Shown here in pieces: positions 44,160 to 54,235 of a DNA stretch of 64,000 bases; the first letter of the stretch is position 1, and every line of letters begins with the position of its first letter. The position numbers were made by a program, and so were the translations under genes. Below the pieces are notes generated by a model that made no database searches, was not told the DNA's origin, and saw only the letters and a program-made list of their open reading frames with translations. This DNA comes from Hanleya hanleyi (lineage: Eukaryota; Mollusca; Polyplacophora; Lepidopleurida; Hanleyidae), in assembly GCA_036873755.1 (NCBI GenBank), contig JAVTVY010033802.1, positions 62,001-126,000 of the forward strand, given 5' to 3'.

Positions 44160-44380
44160 TCGCTCGTTAAGGCGCTGAGACGGGCGTTAAGGCGTAAAGA
44201 TAGGGCGTTAAGGCATTGAGACGGGCGTTAAGGCGTAACGGCGGGTGTTGACGGGTGTTGAGACGGGCGTTAAGGCGTAACGACGGGCGTTGACGGGCGT
44301 CACTGCATTTCGATATATTGGTGGCAATTCCATGAAAATCAGGGCTTCTGAGCTAGTTCACCAAGGCGTTGACGGGCGTT
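44160..44380. repeat. GGCGTTAAGGCGTAACGACG repeat cluster
   Basis: About eight imperfect copies of a GACGGGCGTTAAGGCGTAAC-type motif lie between the CRE/E-box cluster and the TATA box. Related copies occur at the inner ends of both arms. They may be binding sites or a local minisatellite. Confidence 0.7.
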
Positions 44381-44386
44381 ACTGTC

Positions 44387-44393
44387 TATAAAA
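44387..44393 (+). promoter_or_regulatory. TATA box of the zinc-finger gene
   Basis: TATAAAA lies 53 bases before the ATG at 44440, leaving room for a start site near 44418 and a short leader. It is the only such motif positioned ahead of the core ORF. Confidence 0.6.
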
Positions 44394-44439
44394 GCAAGCG
44401 TATTGCCAAAACACGCACAGTCGACGTTCAACCGTCAAT

Positions 44440-44968
44440 ATGGCTTATACTTGCTCTGAGTGCCAGCGCACGTTCACTAGACCGTTACAATATGATGCGA
44501 CACGAGAAAAATATACATGAGATTGAAGACTCCGAGGCACAAGAAGCCGATACAGAAATTGATGAGAGTCTATCTACTGATAAGGAGAGCTTGACCTCAG
44601 ATAGTCAGCCTACATACCAGGAAAGTGAGGCAGAACCTTCCTTCTGGGATCGTATTGTGACAGCAGCTATCAATACTCATGCTGCAGCGATCGAGGACGC
44701 CGGACAGGATAACTTACAACAGGCGTACACCCAAATGCGCCCCTGCATCAGGAAAACAGGCATGGCGATCTATGAACAGTATACCTTACTACCGCTTGAA
44801 ATGAAAGGCAACCCCACGCACAGGTCCATCATAACGACCAAGCGTCACTTGGAAGAGGATATGGGGCTACCACCCACTGAGGCCCTGGAAAATGCGATCA
44901 GAATGCGCAAACAACTCTTTCAGGACATGCTACCCGAACAATATCCAGGCCTGCCCGACGACGATTAG
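44440..44968 (+). CDS. C2H2 zinc-finger protein of the inverted-repeat element (one frameshift)
   Basis: The chosen start is the ATG at 44440, 53 bases after the TATA box. It reads MAYTCSECQRTFTRP, the first half of a C2H2 finger, but the second half (NMMRHEKNIHE, giving H-x4-H) lies one frame over. A single extra base near CCGTTACAA (about 44497-44505) accounts for the shift. The remaining frame is open to 44968. It has an acidic segment (EDSEAQEADTEIDESLSTD), then a hydrophobic/helical part (FWDRIVTAAINTHAAAIEDA, ALENAIRMRKQLFQDMLPEQ) and ends PGLPDDD. Total length is about 176 codons. The layout of one finger plus a helical tail suggests a DNA-binding protein, possibly recognising the element's own repeats. 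I recognise no named family. The upstream in-frame ATG at 44369 gives an N-terminus without domain and overlaps the TATA box, so I reject it. Confidence 0.6.
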
Positions 44969-45089
44969 GTCACACCGAGCAAAGATGAAAGTTTCTGAAA
45001 CGGCGACTTCTGATTGGACAAGAGAATACATCTAACGCAGTAACGGGCAAGAACGAATATGACTGATACAGCGACAAATGGCAGCCTCT

Positions 45090-46230
45090 GATTGGACAAG
45101 AGTCTTCTTGAATTGTAAACATACCCAACGCGGCTCCCCCAGCGTGGGTATGATGTACTGGAGGGGAGAATAAACCATATGAAAAAAACCCTGTTGTTAT
45201 TGTTGTTCTCTCATCTCTCATTCTTGATGTTGTTGTTTTTCTTTCATCTGTGTGTATCATGGCGTCAAAGCGTTATGCTAGGGCGTTACGGCGTAACGAC
45301 GGGCGTTAAGACGTAACGACGGAAACTCGGAGCTCGGGGATGGAGTAGTCGGGAGCTCGGAGCTCGGGGATGAGGCAGGCGGGAGCTCGGAGCTCGGGGC
45401 CCCAAAACTGTTGCTTTCTATACTACTCCTAATCCCCACCCTACCTCGCTCAGCAGGCCCCGATACGCCAGGGACCGATATTAGCCCTTTGGGACGAGGT
45501 TGATGGGAGTTTTCCCCTATTGTAGGGGTAAAGTCCGTGTTCCGCTTTTGATATTTTCGGGACAAATGTTAAATTTACATACACCCACTCCCCCACCCTA
45601 CCTCTCTCAGCAGGCTTCGATAAGCCGCACTAGACGTGGTTGATAGGAGTTTTCCACTATTTTAGGGATAAAGTCCGTGTTTCGCTTTTTATATTTTCGA
45701 GACAAATCCTCATTTTACATACACCCACCCATGACTTGCAAAATCCTTCCGTAGGGACCCCAAGTCCCCGACTCAAATGAATGGACGGCATACAAGTCAG
45801 TACATGCATTCCTGATCACGTGACCACCGCATGATGGAAAAAACCCAGATACAGATACGGAGCCAGGTGTTTGGCACGTGAGCTCACTCACGCAGACACG
45901 TAGGCATCAGACCAGGTGTTCACGGTTTGGCACGATGCCGCAACATTGTAGCGATCGTGGTGCACCATTGTTACATTTTTCCTTCGAGGAGCCAGGTGTT
46001 CGGCACGTGAGCACTCACACAGACACGTAGGCATCAGACCAGGTGTTCGCTGTCGCTGATTGGTCCAAATTGAACTGTCCATCCTTCCCAGGTTAATCTA
46101 GAATCCTACCAAGCTCGTAATCACCGCCACGTCACCTTGAGCTGGTGGCGCCCCCTGGCGAAAGCTCCACGGGAACCAAGAGTTACCTCCCCCGGCAAAA
46201 TGGGACTTTAAATGCCGTTTCTATACTACT
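45090..46230. repeat. Right inverted arm of the large element
   Basis: Reverse complement of 42394-43950 with losses: two rather than four 155-bp units, and missing one segment that carries CACAAAGTGAAGCGCTCCTC. The innermost 150 bases (45090-45260) match 43786-43950 closely. Confidence 0.8.
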
Positions 46231-46941
46231 GCGGGCGCAAAACACATTCTTTTTCTGCCAAATTTTGCCAACCGTACCATTGTAATTTTACCACTTTCAA
46301 ATCGGTGACGTCGCATTACTATTGCGCCCGATCAAAACTTTCGTAAAATTTACACTCATTTTCAAGCCGTACCCTTTCAAAATGTTCTATATAGAACCAT
46401 TAAAGGTTCCGCCACAGCGACAAGCTGAAGAACCATATATGGTTCCATGTAAAACCTTTGTTCATAAAGGTAGGTTGAGGATAATCAGACTGGTATTGTT
46501 TTACCAGAAGTGATGTCGCGGTGGATGCACCAGCGCACCCGCGGGGTAGTATAGAAAGACAGGAGTTTTGGGGTATAGATGATTCATCTTTGCTCCCAAT
46601 GTGCAGTGCAGGGTGGAGAGCTCTCTTTGCATAGACTAAGATTGACATTGTGATTTTATCCGGTCACGTCATTCTGCGCATGCATAGTCGATCAGTAGTA
46701 GAGAAAGGGCATTTTTTGCTACGCAGTGGCGTGTTTGGACTATCCCTGCCCGCAATGAACCGTGCTAGATGTTAGTTTGAAACTCTCGTGGTGCAGACTA
46801 CGATTAGTGTATCTTTTATTGTAAGTGACGTCACCAGTTGAAGAGAAAGCACAGATATAGCTAGGATGTGACCTTGAGACATGTCTACCCATATACACCT
46901 ACCCGTATGAGATGTGGAGATGAATCAGTTCTGCCCTTTCT
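45610..46941 (+). repeat. ~1.3-kb direct duplication, copy 1
   Basis: From the 155-bp subrepeat through the outer end of the right arm and 710 bases of flank (to GTTCTGCCCTTTCT) the sequence recurs at 47100-48540 with very few differences, at an offset near 1596-1598. The duplicated segment includes the arm end and its GCGGGC flank. Confidence 0.85.
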
Positions 46942-47099
46942 CTAGCCCGGGGGACCGATATTCGCCCTTTGGGATAGGGTTGATAGGGGTTTTCCTCTAT
47001 TGTAGGGGTAAAGTCCGTGTTCCGCTTTTTATGTTTTCCAGAAAAATCCTGATTTTACATGCACCCATCCATGACTTGATAGGTAGACCACGATAAGCC

Positions 47100-48540
47100 C
47101 GGGGACCGATATTAGCCCTTTGGGATATGATTGATAGGGGTTTTCCTCTATTGTAGGGGTAAAGTCCGTGTTCCGCTTTTTATATTTTCGAGACAAATCC
47201 TCATTTTACATACACCCACCCATGACCTGCAAAATCCTTCCGTAGGAACCCCAAGTCCCCGACTCAAATGAATGGACGGCATACAAGTCAGTACATGCAT
47301 TCCTGATCACGTGACCGCCGCATGATGGAAAACACCCAGATACAAGTCAGTACATGCATTCCATATGGTCCTGGAGGAGCGCTTCACTTTGTGGAACTGC
47401 CCATCCTTCCCAGGTTAATCTAGAATCCCACCAAGCTCGTAATTTTTCCTTCGGGGAGCCAGGTGTTCGGCACGTGAGCTCACTCACGCAGACACGTAGG
47501 CATCAGACCAGGTGTTCACGGTTTGGCACGATGCCGCAACATTGTAGCGATCGTGGTGCACCATTGTTACATTTTTCCTTCGAGGAGCCAGGTGTTCGGC
47601 ACGTGAGCACACTCACACAGACACGTAGGCATCAGACCAGGTGTTCACTGTCGCTGATTGGTCCAAATTGAACTGTCCATCCTTCCCAGGTTAATCTAGA
47701 ATCCTACCAAGCTCGTAATCACCGCCACGTCACCTTGAGCTGGTGGCGCCCCCTGGCGAAAGCTCCACGGGAACCAAGAGTGACCTCCCACGGCAAAATG
47801 GGACTTTAAATGCCGTTTCTATACTACTGCGGGCGCAAAACACATTCTTTTTCTGCCAAATTTTGCCAACCGCACCATTGTAATTTTACCACTTTCAAAT
47901 CGGTGACGTCGCATTACTATTGCGCCCGATCAAAACTTTCGTAAAATTTACACTCATTTTCAAGCCGTACCCTTTCAAAATGTTCTATATAGAACCATTA
48001 AAGGTTCCGCCACAGCGACAAGCTGAAGAACCATATATGGTTCCATGTAAAACCTTTGTTCATAAAGGTAGGTTGAGGATAATCAGACTGGTATTGTTTT
48101 ACCAGAAGTGATGTCGCGGTGGATGCACCAGCGCACCCGCGGGGTAGTATAGAAAGACAGGAGTTTTGGGGTATAGATGATTCATCTTTGCTCCCAATGT
48201 GCCGTGCAGGGTGGAGAGCTCTCTTTGCATAGACTAAGATTGACATTGTGATTTTATCCGGTCACGTCATTCTGCGCATGCATAGTCGATCCGTAGTAGA
48301 GAAAGGGCATTTTTTGCTACGCAGTGGCGTGTTTGGACTATCCCTGCCCGCAATGAACCGTGCTAGATGTTAGTTTGAAACTCTCGTGGTGCAGACTACG
48401 ATTAGTGTATCTTTTATTGTAAGTGACGTCACCAGTTGAAGAGAAAGCACAGATATAGCTAGGATGTGACCTTGAGACATGTCTACCCATATACGCCTAC
48501 CCGTATGAGATGTGGAGATGAATCAGTTCTGCCCTTTCTG
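47100..48540 (+). repeat. ~1.4-kb direct duplication, copy 2
   Basis: Near-identical to 45610-46941 but with an additional ~110-bp stretch (47345-47455, including CCATATGGTCCTGGAGGAGC). That stretch is also present in the left arm near 42830, so copy 1 has lost it. The duplication is recent and probably arose by unequal exchange between subrepeats. Confidence 0.85.
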
Positions 48541-48559
48541 TATTACTGCTCGATTGCGC

Positions 48560-48870
48560 ATGCGCGGAAATACGTGACCGGACATAACCACCGCGCCAAT
48601 TTTAGTCTACACCACGAGAGCTCCCCACCTGGCATGGCCCATTGGGATCAAGGAAGACTTATCTATACACCAAATATCTCACCTTAAATTTCCTTTCTGT
48701 ACTTATCAACGGGTGTCCATATGCACCGTGACGTCACCTCCTGCAAAAACTACACTAATCTGACTCGCACCACGAGCGCTCCCCACTCAATACGGCCCAT
48801 TTGGACCAGGAATAGCACACCTATACCCAAACCCGTGCACCTCAAGTTAAGCATATGGTGACGTGGAGGT
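48560..48870. repeat. Inverted relatives of the duplicated flank
   Basis: CACCACGAGAGCTCCCCACC and CGTGACGTCACCTCC...ACTAATCTGA..CACCACGAGCGCTCC are diverged reverse complements of the CTCTCGTGGTGCAG...ATTAGTGTAT...GTGACGTCAC block at 46780-46840 and 48380-48440. They suggest a further, older inverted-repeat structure overlapping this flank. Confidence 0.5.
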
Positions 48871-48879
48871 TACAAACAA

Positions 48880-49785
48880 TTTCTTGTCAATTTAATCAAA
48901 AGCAGATCTAAATAAAATACATATTTCACATGTCACTGATCTAAGATCTGAGACCAAGGCCCGGATTTCCGTGTTCAACAACAGCTCTCAGCAGAGCAAT
49001 GTCACGTATCTGGTTCATCTCACTTTGCAACGAGGGAGCGACAATTGTACGGTATATGTATATCTCATCTTCTCATATAATTTAGTCTGTTTCATCAGAT
49101 TAATATTTTTTCTCTAGAAACCATGATCATATTCGATTAACTGTAATAGAATTCTGATACATGTATATCGATCAATTCCAGGACATAACTCTCTGTTCAT
49201 AATATCTCGAGGTAATCTTGTCTTCCTTACGCAGTTGTGGTCTGACCTCGACGTTTTCAAGCAAACATCCCTAAACGTGGATAAACCCTGAGGTTTACTC
49301 AGAACACGCAAACGGGGTGTTCATCCCAGACCTACATGAACGACAAGTAAAGTTTTGGAGCGGTGTTTGTAGATCTGGTTTTAATCAGATTGAATTTCTT
49401 GTAATCTGTAATCCAAGTACTTCAGTGCTGTACCTGGAAGAGACTCTGATATCGTCTGACCAATATATGGGAGAAAATATACTAGAAAAAATGATAATTC
49501 ATACGTCAAGGTATGCCGAAATATCTATAATTAATAAGTGCCAAAATACTTCCAGAGATGCCAAATTAATATTTTCTTAAAAAACTTCAAATTCAGCTTC
49601 GGCTATCAAAGGCGGAAACTAAAACCTTGACAAGTCAAGACAAGATATTTACCGGGGATGCATAATTGTCACTGAATACCGGCTTCGGTATATATCAATA
49701 CTTCTAGATGTAATCCTACCATGAACTCTTCCTGTTAGGGAAAACTGGATCAATCAGTATTGCCCGACTTACCATAGACATTGTT
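48880..49785. other. No recognisable gene
   Basis: Short ORFs only (for example 49317-49580 plus), with no known domain. Confidence 0.4.
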
Positions 49786-49793
49786 AAGACTAT

Positions 49794-51303
49794 CACAGGG
49801 CTAAGTAGCACTGTTTCGTCAGAGATATTTTTTTTAAATTTAAAATTTAATATTTTAAATTTTAATTTTTTTAAATTTTAAAATTTAATTTTTTTTAACA
49901 TCTTGGAAACACTAAATTATTATATAGCTTACTATAATACTCATACATGGTCATATTTTAAAGCGCGAGCCCGTGTTTCCAAGCATGGAAAATTACACTA
50001 TATAGTATATTTAATAATATTTATACAATAGACCAGGTGAACAACATGGCCTCGAAAATGACGATGAGAGAAAACACCACCTTCTTTTGAATCGGTCTAG
50101 CGGTCGAACCAGCGCACGAAATGTGCCAAAGTTGTATGCGATTGAACGAGGACATGCTATAGTTTATGTCGACGTGTCATTATCCCAACAACTGTTACTA
50201 ATTATCACTGTAGTCCCAGATGAAGTCCGATGTTACGCTGAATTTTCTTTAGTCGGACAAGATCGTGGCCAGAATTTGTCAATGTAAACCGCACTGGACA
50301 GGCAGTTTTGGCCAGTCATCTCTTCAATCACCGCATAAATTGGTCTGCTTTTTCAAGCAGGGTGTCAATACATAACGTACCTGTGCTGACATTACTCCTT
50401 GACATCGCCCTATGGTAAATCCATGCGTGTTTTCTTGTATTCAAACCATTTTAACTTCAAACTTGGCCTTCGCTTGGATTTTCTTCTGGCCGAGTCGGCG
50501 ATAAAAGCTCGACGCTTATTGGTCGGAATATCGAAAAGGCTATATTTAGAGATATTCCGACCAGTCAGCGTCGAGCTTTTATCGCCGACTCGGCCAGAAG
50601 AAAATTCAAGCGGAGGCCAAGTTTGAAGTTAAAATGGTTTGAATACAAGAAAACACGCATGGATTTACCATAAGGCGATGTCATGGAGTAATGTCAGCAC
50701 AGGTACGTTATGTATTGACACCCTGCTTGAAAAAGCAGACCAATTTATGCGGTGATTGAAGAGATGGCTGGCCAAAACTGCCTGTCCAGTGCGGTTTACA
50801 TTGACAAATTCTGGCGACGATCTTGTACGACTAAAGAAAATTCAGTGTAACATCGGACTCCATCTGGGTGTACAGTGATAATTAGTAACAGTTGTTGGGA
50901 TAATGTCACGTCAACATAAACTATAGCATGTCCTCGTTCAATCGCATACAACTTTGGCACATTTCGTGCGCTGGTTCGATCGCTAGACCGATTTAAAAGG
51001 TGGTGTTTTCTCTCAGCGTCATTTTCGAGGCCATGTTGTTCACCTGGTCTGTTGTATATGGTATAAACAGTGCTATATATACTATATAGTGTAATTTTCC
51101 ATGCTTGGCAAACACGGGCTCGCGCTTTAAAATTTGACCATGTATGAGTATTATAGTAAGCCATATAATAATTTAGTGTTTCCAAGATGTTCAAAAAAAT
51201 TAAAATTTTACAATTTAAAAAAATTAAAATTTTAAAATTTAAAAAAATTAAATTTTAAATTTTCAAAAAAATCTCTGACAAAACAGTGCTACTTAGCCCT
51301 GTG
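49794..51303. mobile_element. 1.5-kb palindromic DNA element with CACAGGG ends (hAT-like MITE)
   Basis: The two ~740-bp halves are reverse complements of each other with only scattered differences, meeting at a short asymmetric centre near 50532-50549. The outermost bases are CACAGGGCTAAGTAGCACTG on both ends. Flanks are AAGACTAT (49786-49793) and AAGACGAT (51304-51311), an 8-bp direct repeat with one mismatch. CAGGG-type termini and 8-bp duplications fit the hAT superfamily. Each arm holds a version of the same small ORF (ARNVPKLYAIERGHAIVYVD) with no known domain, so it is best regarded as non-coding and non-autonomous. Confidence 0.75.
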
Positions 51304-51311
51304 AAGACGAT

Positions 51312-52185
51312 GAGACTATAACATACCCGGAGGTCAAGACGGATTAAGTTCAATAACCTGGGGAATATATGAGACAATATGGTAATACCTGTATTACCTT
51401 AAATACGATTAAAATCAAGTCTATCCCAAACTTGTATATACAACATACATACGTATATGTCCCAAACTATAATTAGCAAATTAATGTCATTTTCCCGGCA
51501 TATCCTCATATTTATTCATAGATGTCGCCGCCATAGTTTGACCTTTATTAAATCTTAGTTTTGTAATTTTCCGAGCCACTGAACCGCGAGATATAAACGT
51601 ATAGATACACAACTCATTAGTACATCAAAGATTTTGAAATAATTTATTTTTCTTAATTCCGCTTCTCGGAGGCACAATCGCTGTATAAGTTACACCTTAA
51701 CATCTGTCTGGCGTTCAGCACTTTGATCACACCAGCCTGAAGAAGTCTATCCTAGTTAGGTGACAAAAAGCATCCCGTGCGCCCGAAGTTGTAGATATTT
51801 ATCATAGTACACGTATATCAATCAAGAAATGAGACATACATTTGACCCCCTCATAAGCAATTATGTGGTTTTCTGTGAGTTAATTAAAATGATTTATTAG
51901 TTCGTACATCTTACAACTAGTTAGTCTTGGTGTTTAGTCGGCCTGATTCGTATGTATATTTCACGTTATACTAGTTTATCCAATGCGGTGAATTACACAC
52001 ACTTCAGAAGGAGACCACAATTATGAGAAGTTATGTCCTGATTGTAATATAAAGCGTTTTCATTGTAGTGCCGTTGTTCTGCCAAATAACTGAATTATAA
52101 GATGATATTGCTCGTCACATAAAACTAATCTTAAAATGATTCTCTTGTGCAGATACAATTAATATACAAATATACTCTAACAGTA
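51312..52185. other. No recognisable gene
   Basis: No ORF with a known domain and no repeat was found. Confidence 0.4.
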
Positions 52186-52189
52186 AAAC

Positions 52190-52840
52190 CATATATAAAG
52201 ATGTAACAAATATATAGTTATAACAGATAATCAGATATACCAGATATACAGATATGAGAGATATACAGATAGGACAGATATAACATATATAACAGATATA
52301 CAGATATAACAGATGCTCAGATCTAACGGACCTAACCGATATACAGATATAATAGATATGACAGGTATAACAGATATACAGATATAACGTATATAACAGA
52401 TATACAGATATAACAGAAGTACAGATATAACAGATATAACAGATATACAGATTTAAGAGAAGTACAGATACAACAGATATGACATAACACATATACAGAT
52501 ATAACAGATATACAGATTTAACAGAAGTACAGATATACAGATTTAACAGAAGTACAGATTTAACATAAGTACAGATATAACGGATATAACAGAAATACAG
52601 ATATAACAGATATAACAGATATACAGATATAACAGATACTCAGATATAGCAGATACTCAGATGTAACAGATGCAACAGTTATAAAAGATATACAGATTTA
52701 ACTGTACAGATATAACAGCTACATGTATAACAGATATAACAGATGTACTGATATAACAGATATACAGATATAACAGTTATAACAGATATAACAGATGTAT
52801 TGATATAACTGATATACAGATATAACGGATGTACTGATAT
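52190..52840. repeat. Short-unit minisatellite (ACAGATATAACAGATATACAG)
   Basis: About 650 bp of variants of ACAGATATAAC/AGATATACAG with a mixed 10-12 bp period. The minus-strand ORF at 52115-52492 (ICYICTS repeats) is a by-product. Confidence 0.9.
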
Positions 52841-53089
52841 AACCATGATAGCTCTGACGGAATTATAACAACACTATAGAACAGTATAGTACCATGTATA
52901 AATTGTATCCAGTATTATCAACCGCAAACTGTTCAATTAAACCAAGCTTGCCAAAGGCAATTAATAAACCCAAACTTGCTCAAGGTAATTAATTACCAAT
53001 CACATGTCATCACATCTATATAATATAATTGTATAATACTGTTGAACATTTATAGCACGTCCATGGATTCAGCATTTGACTGGCCAGAC

Positions 53090-54235
53090 TGGATATTTCT
53101 GCACCTTCAAAATTCTGGAATATTCCTTAATTATAAGACTAGAGAAACATTCCCTAACCATAACACCAGAGGAATATTCCTTAATTATGGCACCAGCGGG
53201 ATATTCCTTACCGATGACACCACCAGAATATTCCTTAATTATAACACCAGCGGAATATTCCTTAGATATAACACCAGCAAAATATTCCTTAACATTTGCA
53301 CCAGTGAAATATTCCTTGATTATAACACCAGCGGAATATAATGCTAACTATAACATCAGCGGTATGTTCCTTAACTATAGTACCAGCGGAATATTCCTTA
53401 ATTTTAACATCAGCAGTATATTCCTTAATTATAACACCAACGGAATATCAACATAACACCAGCGGAATATTCCTTAACTGTAACACCAGTGGAATATTGC
53501 TTAAATATAACATCAGCGGAATATTCCTTAAGTATAACACCAGCGGAATATTCCTTAAGTATAACACCAGCAGAATATTCCTTAACTATAACACCAGCAG
53601 AATATTCCTTAACTATAACACCAGTGGAATATTGCTTAACTATAACACCAGCGGAATATTCCTTAAGTATAACACCAGCAGAATATTCCTTAACTATAAC
53701 ACCAGCAGAATATTCCTTAACTATAACACCAGCGGAATATTCCTTAAGTATAACACCAGCAGAATATTCCTTAAGTATAACACCAGCAGAATATTCCTTA
53801 ACTATAACACCAGTGGAATATTGCTTAACTATAACACCAGCGAAATATTCCTTAAGTATAACACCAGCAGAATATTCCTTAACTATAACACCAGCAGAAT
53901 ATTTCTTAACTATAACACCAGCGTAATATTCCTTAAGTATAACACCAGCAGAATATTCCTTAAGTATAACACCAGCAGAATATTCCTTAACTATAACACC
54001 AGCAGAATATTCCTTAACTATAACACCAGCAGAATATTCCTTAACTATAACACCAGCAGAATATTCCTTAACTATAACACCAACAGAATATTCCTTAACT
54101 ATAACACCAGCGAAATATTTCTTAACTATGCATCAGCGGACTAGTCCTTAACTATAGCACCTGCGAAATATTCCATGATACCACCAGAATGTTCATTAAT
54201 TAGAAGACCAGCGGAATATTCCTTACATTCCTTAA
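53090..54235. repeat. 27-bp minisatellite (about 40 units)
   Basis: The unit AATATTCCTTAACTATAACA plus CCAGCAG repeats every 27 bp. The outer units are diverged and the middle (53500-54100) highly homogeneous, with multi-unit blocks repeated. Because 27 is divisible by three, all frames stay open over long stretches, producing ORFs of 126-267 codons (NYNTSRIFL repeats). These lack any signal or unique sequence and are treated as artefacts. Confidence 0.95.

Larger units (their letters stand above)
42394..46230. mobile_element. 3.8-kb element with kilobase-scale inverted arms and one zinc-finger gene
   Basis: The outer ends are inverted copies of AGTAGTATAGAAACGGCATT. Inverted similarity continues inward through GGTTCCCGTGGAGCTT, CAAGGTGACGTGGCGGTGAT, GACACGTAGGCATCAGACCA, ~155-bp subrepeats, the CCCCGAGCTCCGAGCTCCCG blocks, and finally CATATGGTTTATTCTCCCCT next to the core. 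The left arm spans about 42394-43950 and the right arm about 45090-46230, the right being shorter by loss of subrepeat units. The unique core (about 43950-45090) holds promoter-like motifs and a single ORF. A 6-bp direct repeat (GCGGGC) flanks the whole. The family is not one I recognise. Confidence 0.65.

Noticed and set aside
44369..44439. Upstream ATG at 44369 as the start of the zinc-finger gene
   Set aside because: It would place the start before the TATA box and encode an N-terminus in the wrong frame for the CSEC half of the finger.
53042..54144. ORFs of 99-267 codons with NYNTSRIFL or TPAEYSLTI repeats
   Set aside because: These arise from the 27-bp minisatellite. Three different frames are open at once, which is not expected for a real gene.
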